From a virus: 63,334 nt of DNA. The stretch is taken from the IMG/VR virus record IMGVR_UViG_3300021961_000090, positions 1-63,334 of that record; one strand, 5' to 3'. Positions 37,351 through 46,548 of the stretch are shown here, in pieces. Within the stretch, counting starts at the first letter, position 1. Every line of letters begins with the position of its first letter. Under the pieces are notes generated by a model. It saw only the letters and a list, made by a program, of their open reading frames with translations. It was not told where the DNA came from and ran no database searches. Made by a program: the position numbers and the translations under genes.

Positions 37351-38073
37351 ATGCCAGAGGGCGGCTGGTCTTCTGGCGCATGGGGTCAGGCTGGCTGGGG
37401 TTGTTCTGTTTATGACAGAGCTGCCTCAGATTCTGCTACTGCGTCTGAGGCGGCAACCGCAACAATTAATTTTGGTTGTGCGGTAGCTGAAACGGCAACA
37501 GCGTCAGATTCTTGTATTCGGTTTTTAAGTTTTTCTGGTGTTGTAAGTGAGACGACAACAGCTTCTGAGTCTGTATCTGCGGGCGCGGAGTTTGCGGTAA
37601 ATGTATCTGAGACGGCAACTGCTTCAGACAGTGTATCGGCTGGTGCGGTGTTAGGAGCCAATGTTTCAGAGACGGCGACGGCATCAGATCAAGTAAGTGC
37701 AGCACAAACATTTGTTACAGCTATTGTAGAAACGGCCACTGCATCTGACCAAGTTTCAGCATTAGCAGAGTTTATGGCGACGATTTTAGAGTCGGCGTCA
37801 GCATCAGATCAGTCAAGTTGTTTGGTAAATTTTGCAGTATCAGTTTCTGAGACGGCGACGGCATCTGAGACGTGTTCGGCAGCAGCGTCTTTTATAGTCA
37901 ACATTATAGAAACAGCAACGGCATCAGACAGCATAACGAGACGATTGTTGTGGGAATTGATAGATGACAACCAGACGGTCAACTGGCAAAATGTTAGCAA
38001 CAATCAAACGGAAACTTGGGATGATGTAGCCAACAACCAGACGGTGACTTGGCAGAAAATCAACACGATATAA
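37351..38073 (+). CDS. Repeat-rich fibre protein
   Basis: 240 residues. From about residue 20 it consists of eight or nine 20-residue repeats of the form ETATASDSVSAGAVLGANVS, followed by three ~12-residue repeats around NNQTVTWQ. Low complexity with Ser/Thr/Ala, no charged core: likely an extended fibre or stalk. The 60-bp DNA repeat has diverged, so it is not recent. Sits directly upstream of the other fibre genes. Confidence 0.8.
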   Translation: MPEGGWSSGAWGQAGWGCSVYDRAASDSATASEAATATINFGCAVAETATASDSCIRFLSFSGVVSETTTASESVSAGAEFAVNVSETATASDSVSAGAVLGANVSETATASDQVSAAQTFVTAIVETATASDQVSALAEFMATILESASASDQSSCLVNFAVSVSETATASETCSAAASFIVNIIETATASDSITRRLLWELIDDNQTVNWQNVSNNQTETWDDVANNQTVTWQKINTI

Positions 38074-38085
38074 AAGGGAAGCATC

Positions 38086-38796
38086 ATGGCAAGCACTTAT
38101 AGCAGCCTGAAGATTGAGTTGATTGGTTCGGGCGAGCAGGCCGGTACGTGGGGAACCACGACAAACACCAATCTTGGTACGGCGGTAGAGGAAGCCATTA
38201 CAGGTTCTGCCAACGTTACGTTTGCAAATGCTTCTGTAACTCTGACGCTGACAGACACTAACGCGACACAGACCGCTCGCAACCTGCGGCTTAACTTAGT
38301 CGGCACGGCAAATGCTGCTTATAACTTAATTGTTCCCGCGATTGAGAAGCAGTATATCGTCAACAATACTCTGTCATATCCAATCACTGTTAAGAACTCT
38401 ACTGGCAACGGTATTGAGGTTGCGCCCAGCACGACGCAAGTTGTGTTTAACGACGGCACAGATGTAAACCTAGCCAGCACGGTTTATCTTGGTGTACCGC
38501 AATCAGGGTCAGATAAAACTGCCGAATACACATTAGCATTGTCTGACCGCAGCAAAGTTGTGGCGATCGGGTCAGGCGGATCTATCAACGTGCCTGATAG
38601 TGTGTTTAGCAACGGCGATGCAGTGTTGGTGTTTAACAATACGAACGCCACGTCTAACATGACGATGAGCATCACGACTGCGTATATCGCCGGCGCGGAT
38701 ACAGATAAGGCTTCGATCTCCTTGGCCACCAGGGGCGTAGCAACTATTCTGTTTGTAAGCGGAACTACCTGCGTTGTGACTGGGAACGTATCGTAA
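38086..38796 (+). CDS. Tail fibre/structural protein
   Basis: 236 residues. MASTYSSLKIELIGSGEQAG then TWGTTTNTNLGTAVEEAITG is a well-known phage fibre N-terminal motif, followed by beta-strand-rich sequence. Its stop overlaps the start of the first propeller fibre (TAATG), so they are co-made. Confidence 0.8.
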   Translation: MASTYSSLKIELIGSGEQAGTWGTTTNTNLGTAVEEAITGSANVTFANASVTLTLTDTNATQTARNLRLNLVGTANAAYNLIVPAIEKQYIVNNTLSYPITVKNSTGNGIEVAPSTTQVVFNDGTDVNLASTVYLGVPQSGSDKTAEYTLALSDRSKVVAIGSGGSINVPDSVFSNGDAVLVFNNTNATSNMTMSITTAYIAGADTDKASISLATRGVATILFVSGTTCVVTGNVS

Positions 38797-40181
38797 TGCC
38801 ACTAATCCTCAAAAACAGAGTCAAGTCCACTACCACGACGACGGGTACTGGCACGATCACGCTCGGCTCCGCTGCGGCAGGCTATCAGGATTTCTCTGTC
38901 ATTGGTAACGGCAACGAAACCTACTACGTCATCAAGAGCGCGACAGAGTGGGAAGTTGGCAAGGGTACGTACACTTCTTCCGGTACCACGTTATCCAGAA
39001 CACAGGTCTTTGGATCGTCTAACAACGGTGCGTTAGTCAACTTTTCAGCAGGTACGAAAGATGTGCTGTGTGCTTATCCATCAGCAGCTACAGCAGGCGG
39101 TGTTCCGTATGGCGATGACAGCTCGGTAGGCACTGACTTATCAGGCTGGCAGGCGTTTTCTACAGCGTTGAATAATGGTGTAGTAGGTGGGCAGACGTTC
39201 GGGAACAATAATACGAACGGAGTGGTGAGTACGTATTCATTGGTTTATACGGCATCAAGTGCGTATAGGGGCGGTGTTTTAGATGTAAATGGAAATTTAA
39301 ATTTTATTCCTTTCTCTGGCGCGGTTGGGCAAAAAGTATCTTTAACAGGAGCTGTGTCAACATATTCAATTTTATTGTCTGGAGATGGATCAAAATATTC
39401 TGGCGGCGTTCTTGCCTCTAATGGGGATATTTATTTTGTGCCTTGGGTTTCGGTTGTAGGACAAAAGATAAACTCGTCTGGCGTTGTTTCAACTTATTCA
39501 AGTCTAAACAATAGTTATTCTGGAGGCGTTTTATCCCCAAGTGGAGAAGTGCATTTTATTCCGTTTGGCGCGGCTACAGGACAAAAAGTATCCGCATCGG
39601 GCGTTGTTTCAACTTACTCGTTGGTCTATACAAATGGGTCTGGCGCATACTTTGGAGGCGTATTAGCCCCTAATGGAGACATTCATTTTGTTCCTTATTC
39701 CGCCGCTGTTGGTCAAAAAATATCTACATCAGGAGTTGTTTCGACTTATTCTTTGGTATATACAAATACAGCGATAGCTGCATATTCTGGAGGCGTTTTA
39801 GCTCCTAATGGCGATATACACTTTATTCCCAGAAGCGGAGTTGTTGGGCAAAAAATATCTGCCTCTGGTGTCGTGTCTACGTATTCATTGGTATATACAA
39901 CAACTGGCGCATATTGGGGCGGCGTGCTTGCTCCCAACGGCGACATACATTTTGTTCCGGGAAGTGCAAATAGAGGTCAAAAAATATCCGCAGCGGGCGT
40001 TGTTTCTACTTACTCTTTGGCCTATACGATAGCCAATAGTTATACAGGTGGAATTTTGATGCCTAATGGCGACATACATTTTGTTCCGTTTAGCGCAGCC
40101 GTAGGCCAAAAAATCTCCACCAACCCCGGCGCACCGCTCGGCCCCGGCATTTGCCTTAGCCCATTCTTGAACAAGCTATGA
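38796..40181 (+). CDS. Propeller-type tail fibre 1
   Basis: 461 residues. Residues ~1-110 (LKNRVKSTTTTTGTGTITLG then GNGNETYYVIKSATEWEVGK) are the virion-attachment domain common to all three paralogues. Then seven ~41-residue repeats around GGVLAPNGDIHFVP, GQKIS and VVSTYSLVYT. Four strands per repeat and the count of seven point to a seven-bladed propeller. C-terminal cap ends SPFLNKL. GC content falls sharply where the repeats begin. Confidence 0.85.
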   Translation: MPLILKNRVKSTTTTTGTGTITLGSAAAGYQDFSVIGNGNETYYVIKSATEWEVGKGTYTSSGTTLSRTQVFGSSNNGALVNFSAGTKDVLCAYPSAATAGGVPYGDDSSVGTDLSGWQAFSTALNNGVVGGQTFGNNNTNGVVSTYSLVYTASSAYRGGVLDVNGNLNFIPFSGAVGQKVSLTGAVSTYSILLSGDGSKYSGGVLASNGDIYFVPWVSVVGQKINSSGVVSTYSSLNNSYSGGVLSPSGEVHFIPFGAATGQKVSASGVVSTYSLVYTNGSGAYFGGVLAPNGDIHFVPYSAAVGQKISTSGVVSTYSLVYTNTAIAAYSGGVLAPNGDIHFIPRSGVVGQKISASGVVSTYSLVYTTTGAYWGGVLAPNGDIHFVPGSANRGQKISAAGVVSTYSLAYTIANSYTGGILMPNGDIHFVPFSAAVGQKISTNPGAPLGPGICLSPFLNKL

Positions 40182-41578
40182 CATTCGTACTCAAAGACCG
40201 CATAAAGGTAACTAGCACCACGACTGGTACGGGTACGTTCACACTCGGCGCTGCGTCAACTGGTTATCAGGACTTCTCTGGCATCGGCAACGGTAATCAG
40301 ACTTACTACACGATCACCAATGGAACAGACTGGGAAGTAGGGATAGGCACTTACACTTCTAGCGGTACTACGCTGTCTCGGGATTATGTACTGGCGTCAT
40401 CTAACAGCGGCGCGAAAGTAGATTGGGCGGCAGGCAGTAAAGATGTCTACGTCCCGCAGCCCGCAGAGAACACGCAGGGATCAGCCCCGACAGCAGACAA
40501 CAGCAGTATTGGCACTGACGGGGTGGCGTTCGACAACTTCCAGAAGAACCTACAGCTAAGCGTCAACGGTGGTGTGACGTTTAAGAACAATAATACGAAT
40601 GGAGTGGTGAGTACATATTCGTTGATTTATACAACAAGCACTGGCGCTTATTCTGGTGGCGTTCTTTCCCCAAATGGAGATTTGCATTTTGTCCCAGAAA
40701 AAGCTGCAAGAGGGCAAAAAATAAATACAAGCACAGGTGTTGTTTCTACATATTCATTAATTTATACAACGTCTCTTGGCGGCGCGTACAGCGGTGGAGT
40801 ATTGGCTCCTAACGGTGATATACATTTTGTTCCATTTAGAGCGCCAAGGGGGCAAAAAATAAATGCGTCAGGCGTTGTTTCTACTTATTCTTTGGTATAT
40901 ACGGCAACTGAAGGATATTTGGGCGGCGTTCTTGGAGTTGACGGGTCAATATATTTTGTGCCACAAACTGGCGCCGTAGGGCAAAAAATATCTACGACTG
41001 GTGTTGTTTCTACATATTCATTAATTTATACAAACGCGTCTGGCGCATACTCTGGCGGAGTTTTAGCCCCTAACGGTGATATACATTTTGTTCCGCATTA
41101 CGCTGCCGTAGGGCAAAAAATATCTACGGCGGGAGTTGTGTCAACATATTCGCTAACCTACACCGCAAACAATGCGTATCAAGGTGGCGTTCTTGCGCCT
41201 AACGGAGATATACATTTTGTTCCACATGCTGCGGCAGTGGGTCAAAAAATATCGGCAACTGGAGTTGTGTCAACATATTCGTTGGTTTATACAACAAGCA
41301 GTGGGGCATATATTGGCGGCGTACTAGCCCCTAATGGGGACATTCATTTTGTTCCAAATTGGGCAAATAGAGGACAAAAAATATCAGCAGTAGGCGTTGT
41401 ATCTACGTACTCACTAAATTACACAGTTAATGATGCTTACGCAGGCGGAATACTTGCGCCAGATGGGAATATTTATTTTGTGCCTTCTGGTGCTGCCGTA
41501 GGTCAACGCATCTCCACCAACCCCGCCATACCTTTCGGCATAGACACTTGCCTAAGCTCTTACCTGAACAAGTTCTGA
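40178..41578 (+). CDS. Propeller-type tail fibre 2
   Basis: 466 residues, paralogue of 38796 (start overlaps its stop). Attachment domain with FVLKDRIKVTSTTTGTGTF, then seven repeats; cap SSYLNKF. Repeats in this copy have the highest mutual identity, especially AYSGGVLAPNGDIHFVP, but differ at the residues between strands, where ligand contacts would be. Confidence 0.85.
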   Translation: MTFVLKDRIKVTSTTTGTGTFTLGAASTGYQDFSGIGNGNQTYYTITNGTDWEVGIGTYTSSGTTLSRDYVLASSNSGAKVDWAAGSKDVYVPQPAENTQGSAPTADNSSIGTDGVAFDNFQKNLQLSVNGGVTFKNNNTNGVVSTYSLIYTTSTGAYSGGVLSPNGDLHFVPEKAARGQKINTSTGVVSTYSLIYTTSLGGAYSGGVLAPNGDIHFVPFRAPRGQKINASGVVSTYSLVYTATEGYLGGVLGVDGSIYFVPQTGAVGQKISTTGVVSTYSLIYTNASGAYSGGVLAPNGDIHFVPHYAAVGQKISTAGVVSTYSLTYTANNAYQGGVLAPNGDIHFVPHAAAVGQKISATGVVSTYSLVYTTSSGAYIGGVLAPNGDIHFVPNWANRGQKISAVGVVSTYSLNYTVNDAYAGGILAPDGNIYFVPSGAAVGQRISTNPAIPFGIDTCLSSYLNKF

Positions 41579-41588
41579 GGATTCAATC

Positions 41589-42977
41589 ATGCCGTATGTT
41601 GTCAAAGACAGAGTAAAAGTAACCAGCACAACGACAGGCACTGGCACGTTCACACTGGGTGCGGCGGTCGCAGGATTTCAAGACTTCTCAGCTATTGGCA
41701 ATGGCAATCAGACTTACTACTGCATCACTAACGGTACTGCTTGGGAAGTAGGCATAGGCACATATACGTCATCTGGTACGACGTTATCCCGCGACACAGT
41801 TCTGGAATCCTCTAACAGCAACAACAAGGTTGACTGGGCGGCTGGAACTAAAGATGTGTTCTGTACTTACCCCGCAGATGCGACAGAGGGTACAGTGCCG
41901 ACAGCAGACAACAGCAGCGTTGGTACGGATTTGTATGCTTGGACTAACCTGAAGAAGCAGCTAGACGCAGGGGTAATTAATGGTGTGCCGTATGCCAACG
42001 GTAATATGAGTGGGATGGTGAGTACCTATTCATTGGTGTATACAGCTGGCGCAACTGTTAATGGGTCTTATGCTGGCGGTGTATTGGCTCCTAATGGTGA
42101 CATTCACTTCATACCTTTTACAACAGTAGGTCAAAAAATAAATTACTTAACTGGAGTTGTTTCTACATACAGTTTGGTAAGAACTGCCGGAAGCACTAAT
42201 TATTGGGGAGCAACTTTGGTAGGAAATGGAGATATTATAATGTCTCCTTATGGAACTAACGTAGGACAAAAAATAAACTCGTCGGGCGTTGTATCAACAT
42301 TTAGTTTGGTAAATGTTGCTGGATATTCTGGCGCGGTTCTTTCTCCAAGCGGAGAAACGCACTTTATTCCTTGGGATGCAGCTGTTGGTCAAAAAGTATC
42401 TGCGGCAGGAATAGTTTCCACTTACACATTGAGATACACAGTTGCTGGCAATGCTTATTTTGGCGGCGTACTTGCGCCAAATGGAGAGATACATTTTGTT
42501 CCGGGGACTGCTAATAGAGGTCAAAAAGTAGCAATTGATGGAACAGTATCTACTTATTCATTAGTTTACACAACTCCTAGTGCCTATCGAGGAGGGGTTT
42601 TAGCCGCAAATGGTGATATACACTTTATTCCCTTGAATGCCGCTGTAGGACAAAAAGTATCTGTTACGGGTGTAGTTTCTACTTATTCACTAGTTGTTGC
42701 TGGTGGATATGCAGGTGGAATCTTGGCGCCAAATGGAGACATTCACTTTATCCCTAGCGACGCAACAGTTGGTCAAAAAATATCAGCGGCTGGCGTTGTG
42801 TCTACCTATTCTTTAGCTTACACACTTAGCGGGGGTAACGCATATAGAGGTGGAGTTTTAGCCCCAAACGGAGACATTCACTTTATTCCATTTTTAGCAA
42901 GAGTAGGTCAAAAAATATCTACAAACACAACAAGACAAATAGGCTACGCTTTATCGCCGTTTTTTAATAAGTTTTAA
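41589..42977 (+). CDS. Propeller-type tail fibre 3
   Basis: 462 residues, third paralogue: PYVVKDRVKVTSTTTGTGTF, seven repeats, cap SPFFNKF. Repeats 2 and 3 are shortened and divergent (GDIIMSPYGTN, GYSGAVLSPSGE), so specificity should differ from copies 1 and 2. Confidence 0.85.
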   Translation: MPYVVKDRVKVTSTTTGTGTFTLGAAVAGFQDFSAIGNGNQTYYCITNGTAWEVGIGTYTSSGTTLSRDTVLESSNSNNKVDWAAGTKDVFCTYPADATEGTVPTADNSSVGTDLYAWTNLKKQLDAGVINGVPYANGNMSGMVSTYSLVYTAGATVNGSYAGGVLAPNGDIHFIPFTTVGQKINYLTGVVSTYSLVRTAGSTNYWGATLVGNGDIIMSPYGTNVGQKINSSGVVSTFSLVNVAGYSGAVLSPSGETHFIPWDAAVGQKVSAAGIVSTYTLRYTVAGNAYFGGVLAPNGEIHFVPGTANRGQKVAIDGTVSTYSLVYTTPSAYRGGVLAANGDIHFIPLNAAVGQKVSVTGVVSTYSLVVAGGYAGGILAPNGDIHFIPSDATVGQKISAAGVVSTYSLAYTLSGGNAYRGGVLAPNGDIHFIPFLARVGQKISTNTTRQIGYALSPFFNKF

Positions 42978-42999
42978 CCACCACACAAAGGGAGAGCTT

Positions 43000-44352
43000 G
43001 TGTATAGCAGAGAGAAAATAGTTGCCGTAATGCAGGAGATTTACGACGAGTCCAAAACAATCAAGCCGTACGTCGTAATTGCTCAGCCACGCCGTGACCT
43101 AAACGAAACAGCAGCACAGAACTTTGACGGGTACGACGGGCTACACGTTGACCTGATGGGCTTCTCACATGGCTTTTGCAACATCGGCGGTGAGAAGGTA
43201 GACGTTGCCCGTAACTACCTGATAGAGCAGGCGCTGGAGTCTGGTGCCAAGTATCTACTGTTTATCGGGGAAGATACGGTTGTCCCATACGACGCATTCA
43301 AGAAGTTGCTGAGAACGTCGGAAGAACATCCTGACGCGGTGATCACAGGTGTCTACTACATCAAGTGTTCAGACGCCATGATCATGGTGCGGGAGGGTGA
43401 TTGGATTACGATCCCTGATGTCGCGCCTGGGCAGTTGATTGAAGCATGGCAAACTGGCATGGACATTATGCTGATCCCAATCAGTATCCTAAAGGCCATG
43501 AAAGAAGAGGAGCCAGAGCTTCCTTTCTGCTGTATCGGCAACAACATCAACGATGAGATTCCGTTCATTGGGGAAGACAACTTCTTCGTTCACCGCCTGC
43601 ATAAGCGCGGCACTAAGTTGTTGGTGAATACAGACGTTCAGTGTCTGCACATGGATTTGGCGACAGGTATGTACACCGCCCATCCGTCGGTAGACCTAAA
43701 GAACTACTACACCAACATCAAGCCTACCCGTCCGCTGACGCTGGATGACAAAGACTTCATCGACAAGCGCTGGCATGATCGGTTGCCTAAAGGTACTGGT
43801 GGCGCCAACTACGCTGCGATCATTGCTCAGATGATGGAAGAGAATCAGCCTATCCGCTTCAACATGGGCTGTGGTCGTGATCGGCTGGAAGGCTACATGG
43901 GCGTGGACATGCACAGTGACACGGCTGATATTAAGCAGGACATCATGGAGCTTGATCTACCGGAGAACTGCGCAGACGAGATATTTGCCAGCCATGTTAT
44001 TGAACACATGCCGCAGCACCGTGCGCCGGAAGTTTTGGGCAAGTGGTTGGCTACGCTAAAAGCTGGCGGCAAGCTGGTAATGGAGCTGCCTGACTTAGCG
44101 GCCTTGTGCAAAGACTATCTGGAGCAAGACGGCGAAGATCAGCGCATGACGGCTATGTGTATCTTCGGGGCGCACGTAGATCGGTTGACACCTGAGACTC
44201 AGGAGAAGGGTGCCTTGTCACCTCATCTGTGGGGCTACACGCCGAAGTCATTGACAGATTTATGTATGAACGTAGGATTTAAGGACATCCAGATTCTGCC
44301 TGCACAGGGGCAGCATCCGGGCAAGAACTTTAGATTGGAGGCTACAAAATGA
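43000..44352 (+). CDS. Glycosyltransferase-methyltransferase fusion
   Basis: 450 residues, start GTG 43000 after AAAGGGAGAGC. Residues ~1-240: VARNYLIEQALESGAKYLLF then IGEDTVVP (GED in the DxD place), TGVYYIKCSD and GEDNFFVHRL, as in the GT at 1853. Residues ~285-440: IRFNMGCGRDRLEGYMGVDM (SAM motif I and acidic loop), ADEIFASHVIEHMPQHRAPE (motif IV) and LKAGGKLVMELPDL. Placed just after the fibres, it may modify the fibres or the surface glycan they bind. Confidence 0.85.
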   Translation: MYSREKIVAVMQEIYDESKTIKPYVVIAQPRRDLNETAAQNFDGYDGLHVDLMGFSHGFCNIGGEKVDVARNYLIEQALESGAKYLLFIGEDTVVPYDAFKKLLRTSEEHPDAVITGVYYIKCSDAMIMVREGDWITIPDVAPGQLIEAWQTGMDIMLIPISILKAMKEEEPELPFCCIGNNINDEIPFIGEDNFFVHRLHKRGTKLLVNTDVQCLHMDLATGMYTAHPSVDLKNYYTNIKPTRPLTLDDKDFIDKRWHDRLPKGTGGANYAAIIAQMMEENQPIRFNMGCGRDRLEGYMGVDMHSDTADIKQDIMELDLPENCADEIFASHVIEHMPQHRAPEVLGKWLATLKAGGKLVMELPDLAALCKDYLEQDGEDQRMTAMCIFGAHVDRLTPETQEKGALSPHLWGYTPKSLTDLCMNVGFKDIQILPAQGQHPGKNFRLEATK

Positions 44353-44777
44353 TTTCACTTGAGGGTATTGCGTCCAACCTTGCAAACGAGGAGCGTGGGC
44401 TGGCCTATCTGAAGGTTGAGCATAACGGGCAGACGTATGACTGGCAGCTATTTGTCCCGCAAGGGGCGGATCTGTCGGCATACATCGCATCCAAAGAGGC
44501 GGCTATTAAGGCGGACATTGATGCCAAGGAAGCTGTTTGGGCTGCGCTGACACCGAAGACCCGCGAGATTCCTGACCCGTTTGGTGGTGAGCCGACGGTT
44601 GTGGATATTGATAAGTCGGAGATTGTGCGGCCCGACAACCCTGATTACTACGCTAGGCGTCGGGCTGAGTACCCAGCCCTTGGCGAGCAGTTGGATGCGC
44701 TGTGGAAAGGTGGTGAGGCAGCGGCTGCAATGACTGCCAGGATTGCAGAGATCAAAGCCAAGTATCCGAAACCATGA
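44349..44777 (+). CDS. Tail-fibre-region protein
   Basis: 142 residues. NGQTYDWQLFVPQGADLSAY then YYARRRAEYPALGEQLDALW is a familiar phage motif (YPxLxEQLDxLWK) from fibre or baseplate accessory proteins. Overlaps the previous stop (ATGA). Possibly a fibre assembly factor. Confidence 0.75.
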   Translation: MISLEGIASNLANEERGLAYLKVEHNGQTYDWQLFVPQGADLSAYIASKEAAIKADIDAKEAVWAALTPKTREIPDPFGGEPTVVDIDKSEIVRPDNPDYYARRRAEYPALGEQLDALWKGGEAAAAMTARIAEIKAKYPKP

Positions 44778-45046
44778 CATTTGTCCTGACTAAAGATCAC
44801 GCTAACAAGCTGATCAGGATAGAAGAATCCTCGGTGGTAGTAATACCAACCGGGGAATTTTCTATGGGCGATGCGCTAATTCTGTACAACAGTTCTGACA
44901 AGTCAATCAGCCTGGAATCCAGGGTGGTTAATTCTTACCAGTCATGCAGGATGGGTCGGCGTCAGTTCTTTGAATGGCCGCCAAGAGGGCTGATAAATGT
45001 ACTGTTTGTTAATGACGATGAGTTAATCGTTACAGTGGGGTACTAA
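44774..45046 (+). CDS. Small beta-rich protein
   Basis: 90 residues: MTFVLTKDHANKLIRIEESS then FSMGDALILYNSSDKSISLE. Strand pattern resembling the C-terminal domain of the fibre at 38086 (NGDAVLVFNNTNATSN there, MGDALILYNSSDKS here), so perhaps a related domain alone. Confidence 0.65.
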   Translation: MTFVLTKDHANKLIRIEESSVVVIPTGEFSMGDALILYNSSDKSISLESRVVNSYQSCRMGRRQFFEWPPRGLINVLFVNDDELIVTVGY

Positions 45047-45162
45047 TGAGCGGAATACTATTAGCGTTTTTTAACGTTGCTGGTGGCGCTACTCCGGTAG
45101 GCGTTGTTGCTGACGGCACGTTTTCTGGCGCGCCGATTGCAGATGTTTCATTTGGCGGGTAA
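45046..45162 (+). CDS. 38-residue hydrophobic peptide
   Basis: MSGILLAFFNVAGGATPVGV then VADGTFSGAPIADVSFGG. Start overlaps the previous stop (TAATG). Hydrophobic N-terminus; too short to classify. Confidence 0.5.
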   Translation: MSGILLAFFNVAGGATPVGVVADGTFSGAPIADVSFGG

Positions 45163-45169
45163 CTAGGAT

Positions 45170-45871
45170 GTGGATCCGCTAACTCTTTTGGCTGCTGCTA
45201 ACGCGGCGGTCGCGGCAGTAAAGAAGGGCGTTGCGCTCTATAAAGAAATTAAGGGCGCAGCGGGCGAAGTCAAAGAAGTATTGGATGACTTGAAGGCGCA
45301 GTACGAAAAAGTAACGGGCGGGAATCCAACGCCAGCACAGAAGCAGCAGTACCACGCGGAAGTACAGCGTGTGCAGGAGATAGCCAAGGCTGATCCAAAT
45401 GATGTGTTTACTGACATTGGCACTCAGCTTGGCGCATTGATGGATAGCTATGACGCCATCAGTAAGGCGTTCTTGAAAGAACAGTTGGAAGCAAAGCAGG
45501 TATATCGAGGTGAAGAGAGCATCGGCAGACGAGCGTTGAAACGTATTCTTATTACAACAAGGCTAGATGCAATGTTGGCAGAAATTAGAGAGACGATGGT
45601 ATACCAAGCCCCGCCTGAATTAGGCAATCTTTGGGGCAAGTTTGAAGAGATGTGGCAGCGGATTATCGTTGAGCAGGAGGAAGCCCACGCGGAGGAACTG
45701 AGGTTGGCTCAGATAGCAAGATGGCGACGCAAAAGAAGAATAGCGGAACTCAGGGCAAAAGCAGTGTGGATTTCAGCAGTCGTTTTCGTAATAGCGTGGG
45801 CGGTGGGTCTAATGTGGCTGACAACGAGAAGCGCAACTCAGAGGACGTACCTTGGTCACTTATCGTGGTAG
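45170..45871 (+). CDS. Coiled-coil protein with C-terminal membrane helix
   Basis: 233 residues from GTG 45170. N-terminal Ala/Lys-rich helix, coiled coil (residues ~25-190), a basic patch RWRRKRRIAELRAKA and the helix VWISAVVFVIAWAVGLMWL. The last 50 codons overlap the next gene in another frame. Lies at the start of the lysis cassette. Confidence 0.7.
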   Translation: MDPLTLLAAANAAVAAVKKGVALYKEIKGAAGEVKEVLDDLKAQYEKVTGGNPTPAQKQQYHAEVQRVQEIAKADPNDVFTDIGTQLGALMDSYDAISKAFLKEQLEAKQVYRGEESIGRRALKRILITTRLDAMLAEIRETMVYQAPPELGNLWGKFEEMWQRIIVEQEEAHAEELRLAQIARWRRKRRIAELRAKAVWISAVVFVIAWAVGLMWLTTRSATQRTYLGHLSW

Positions 45872-46026
45872 TGATGACTGTGCTGTTGATGTTTTTCATC
45901 ATCATGCCGGTGTTAGCTTTTATGTACTACGACATGTATTACGCAACGCAGGCGGCGGTGCATGAAGTCAGGAAGATGCGGGAACTGCGCAAAGAGATAC
46001 AGATTGAACGGATGTACGGACAATAA
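45721..46026 (+). CDS. Small membrane protein, overlaps previous gene
   Basis: 101 residues. Ser/Asn-rich N-terminus, membrane helix LIVVVMTVLLMFFIIMPVLA, then a charged helix (VHEVRKMRELRKEIQIERM). 151 bases overlap the preceding gene in a different frame, and both frames encode a membrane helix near there. Could be a holin partner or antiholin. Confidence 0.65.
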   Translation: MATQKKNSGTQGKSSVDFSSRFRNSVGGGSNVADNEKRNSEDVPWSLIVVVMTVLLMFFIIMPVLAFMYYDMYYATQAAVHEVRKMRELRKEIQIERMYGQ

Positions 46027-46035
46027 GGAGCGGTG

Positions 46036-46548
46036 ATGCTGACACTTATCTCAACCATCGGCGGCTACATAGTCGCTCTCTTCCCAAGACTGTTTGACAT
46101 GCTGCAAGATCGTGCGGACAAGAAGCACGAGCTGGACATTATGCAAATGCAGATGCGCCAGCAGTTATCGTTGACCGAGCGTGGCTATTCTCCAGCAGAT
46201 AAGACCGAGGAAGTGCGCGGCAACGACGAGCAGGATCATCAGCAATACATGGCCCAGATGGGCATGATCTACAACAATCAAGAGAAGCTACTGGAATCTT
46301 CTTCTCAGTGGGTCAAAGACATGACTGCGGCTACCCGTCCGTTCGTCACGTTCATCTTCGTGCTTGAGCTGGTGCTGATCAACCTGCTGACTATGCTGTG
46401 GATCTTCCTGCATGGCGACAAGGTGACATCGATTGGTGAGCTAATTCAGATCATGGAGATTGTGTTTGACGCAGACGAGATGGCGCTGCTGGGTACGATC
46501 ATCGCCATGTGGTTTGGTTCTCGTGGTAACTCGAAGGCTGGCAAATGA
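46036..46548 (+). CDS. Holin-like protein (3TM type)
   Basis: 170 residues. MLTLISTIGGYIVALFPRLF, then a helical middle, then TAATRPFVTFIFVLELVLIN and LLTMLWIF, and a final ALLGTIIAMWFGSRGN match the three-helix holin family of phages and gene-transfer agents. ATG 46036 follows AAGGAG; GTG 46033 is an alternative. Overlaps the lysozyme start. Confidence 0.8.
   Translation: MLTLISTIGGYIVALFPRLFDMLQDRADKKHELDIMQMQMRQQLSLTERGYSPADKTEEVRGNDEQDHQQYMAQMGMIYNNQEKLLESSSQWVKDMTAATRPFVTFIFVLELVLINLLTMLWIFLHGDKVTSIGELIQIMEIVFDADEMALLGTIIAMWFGSRGNSKAGK

Noticed and set aside
38796-42977. Diversity-generating retroelement acting on the fibre repeats
   Set aside because: No reverse transcriptase, no template repeat and no A-directed variation were seen anywhere in the window.
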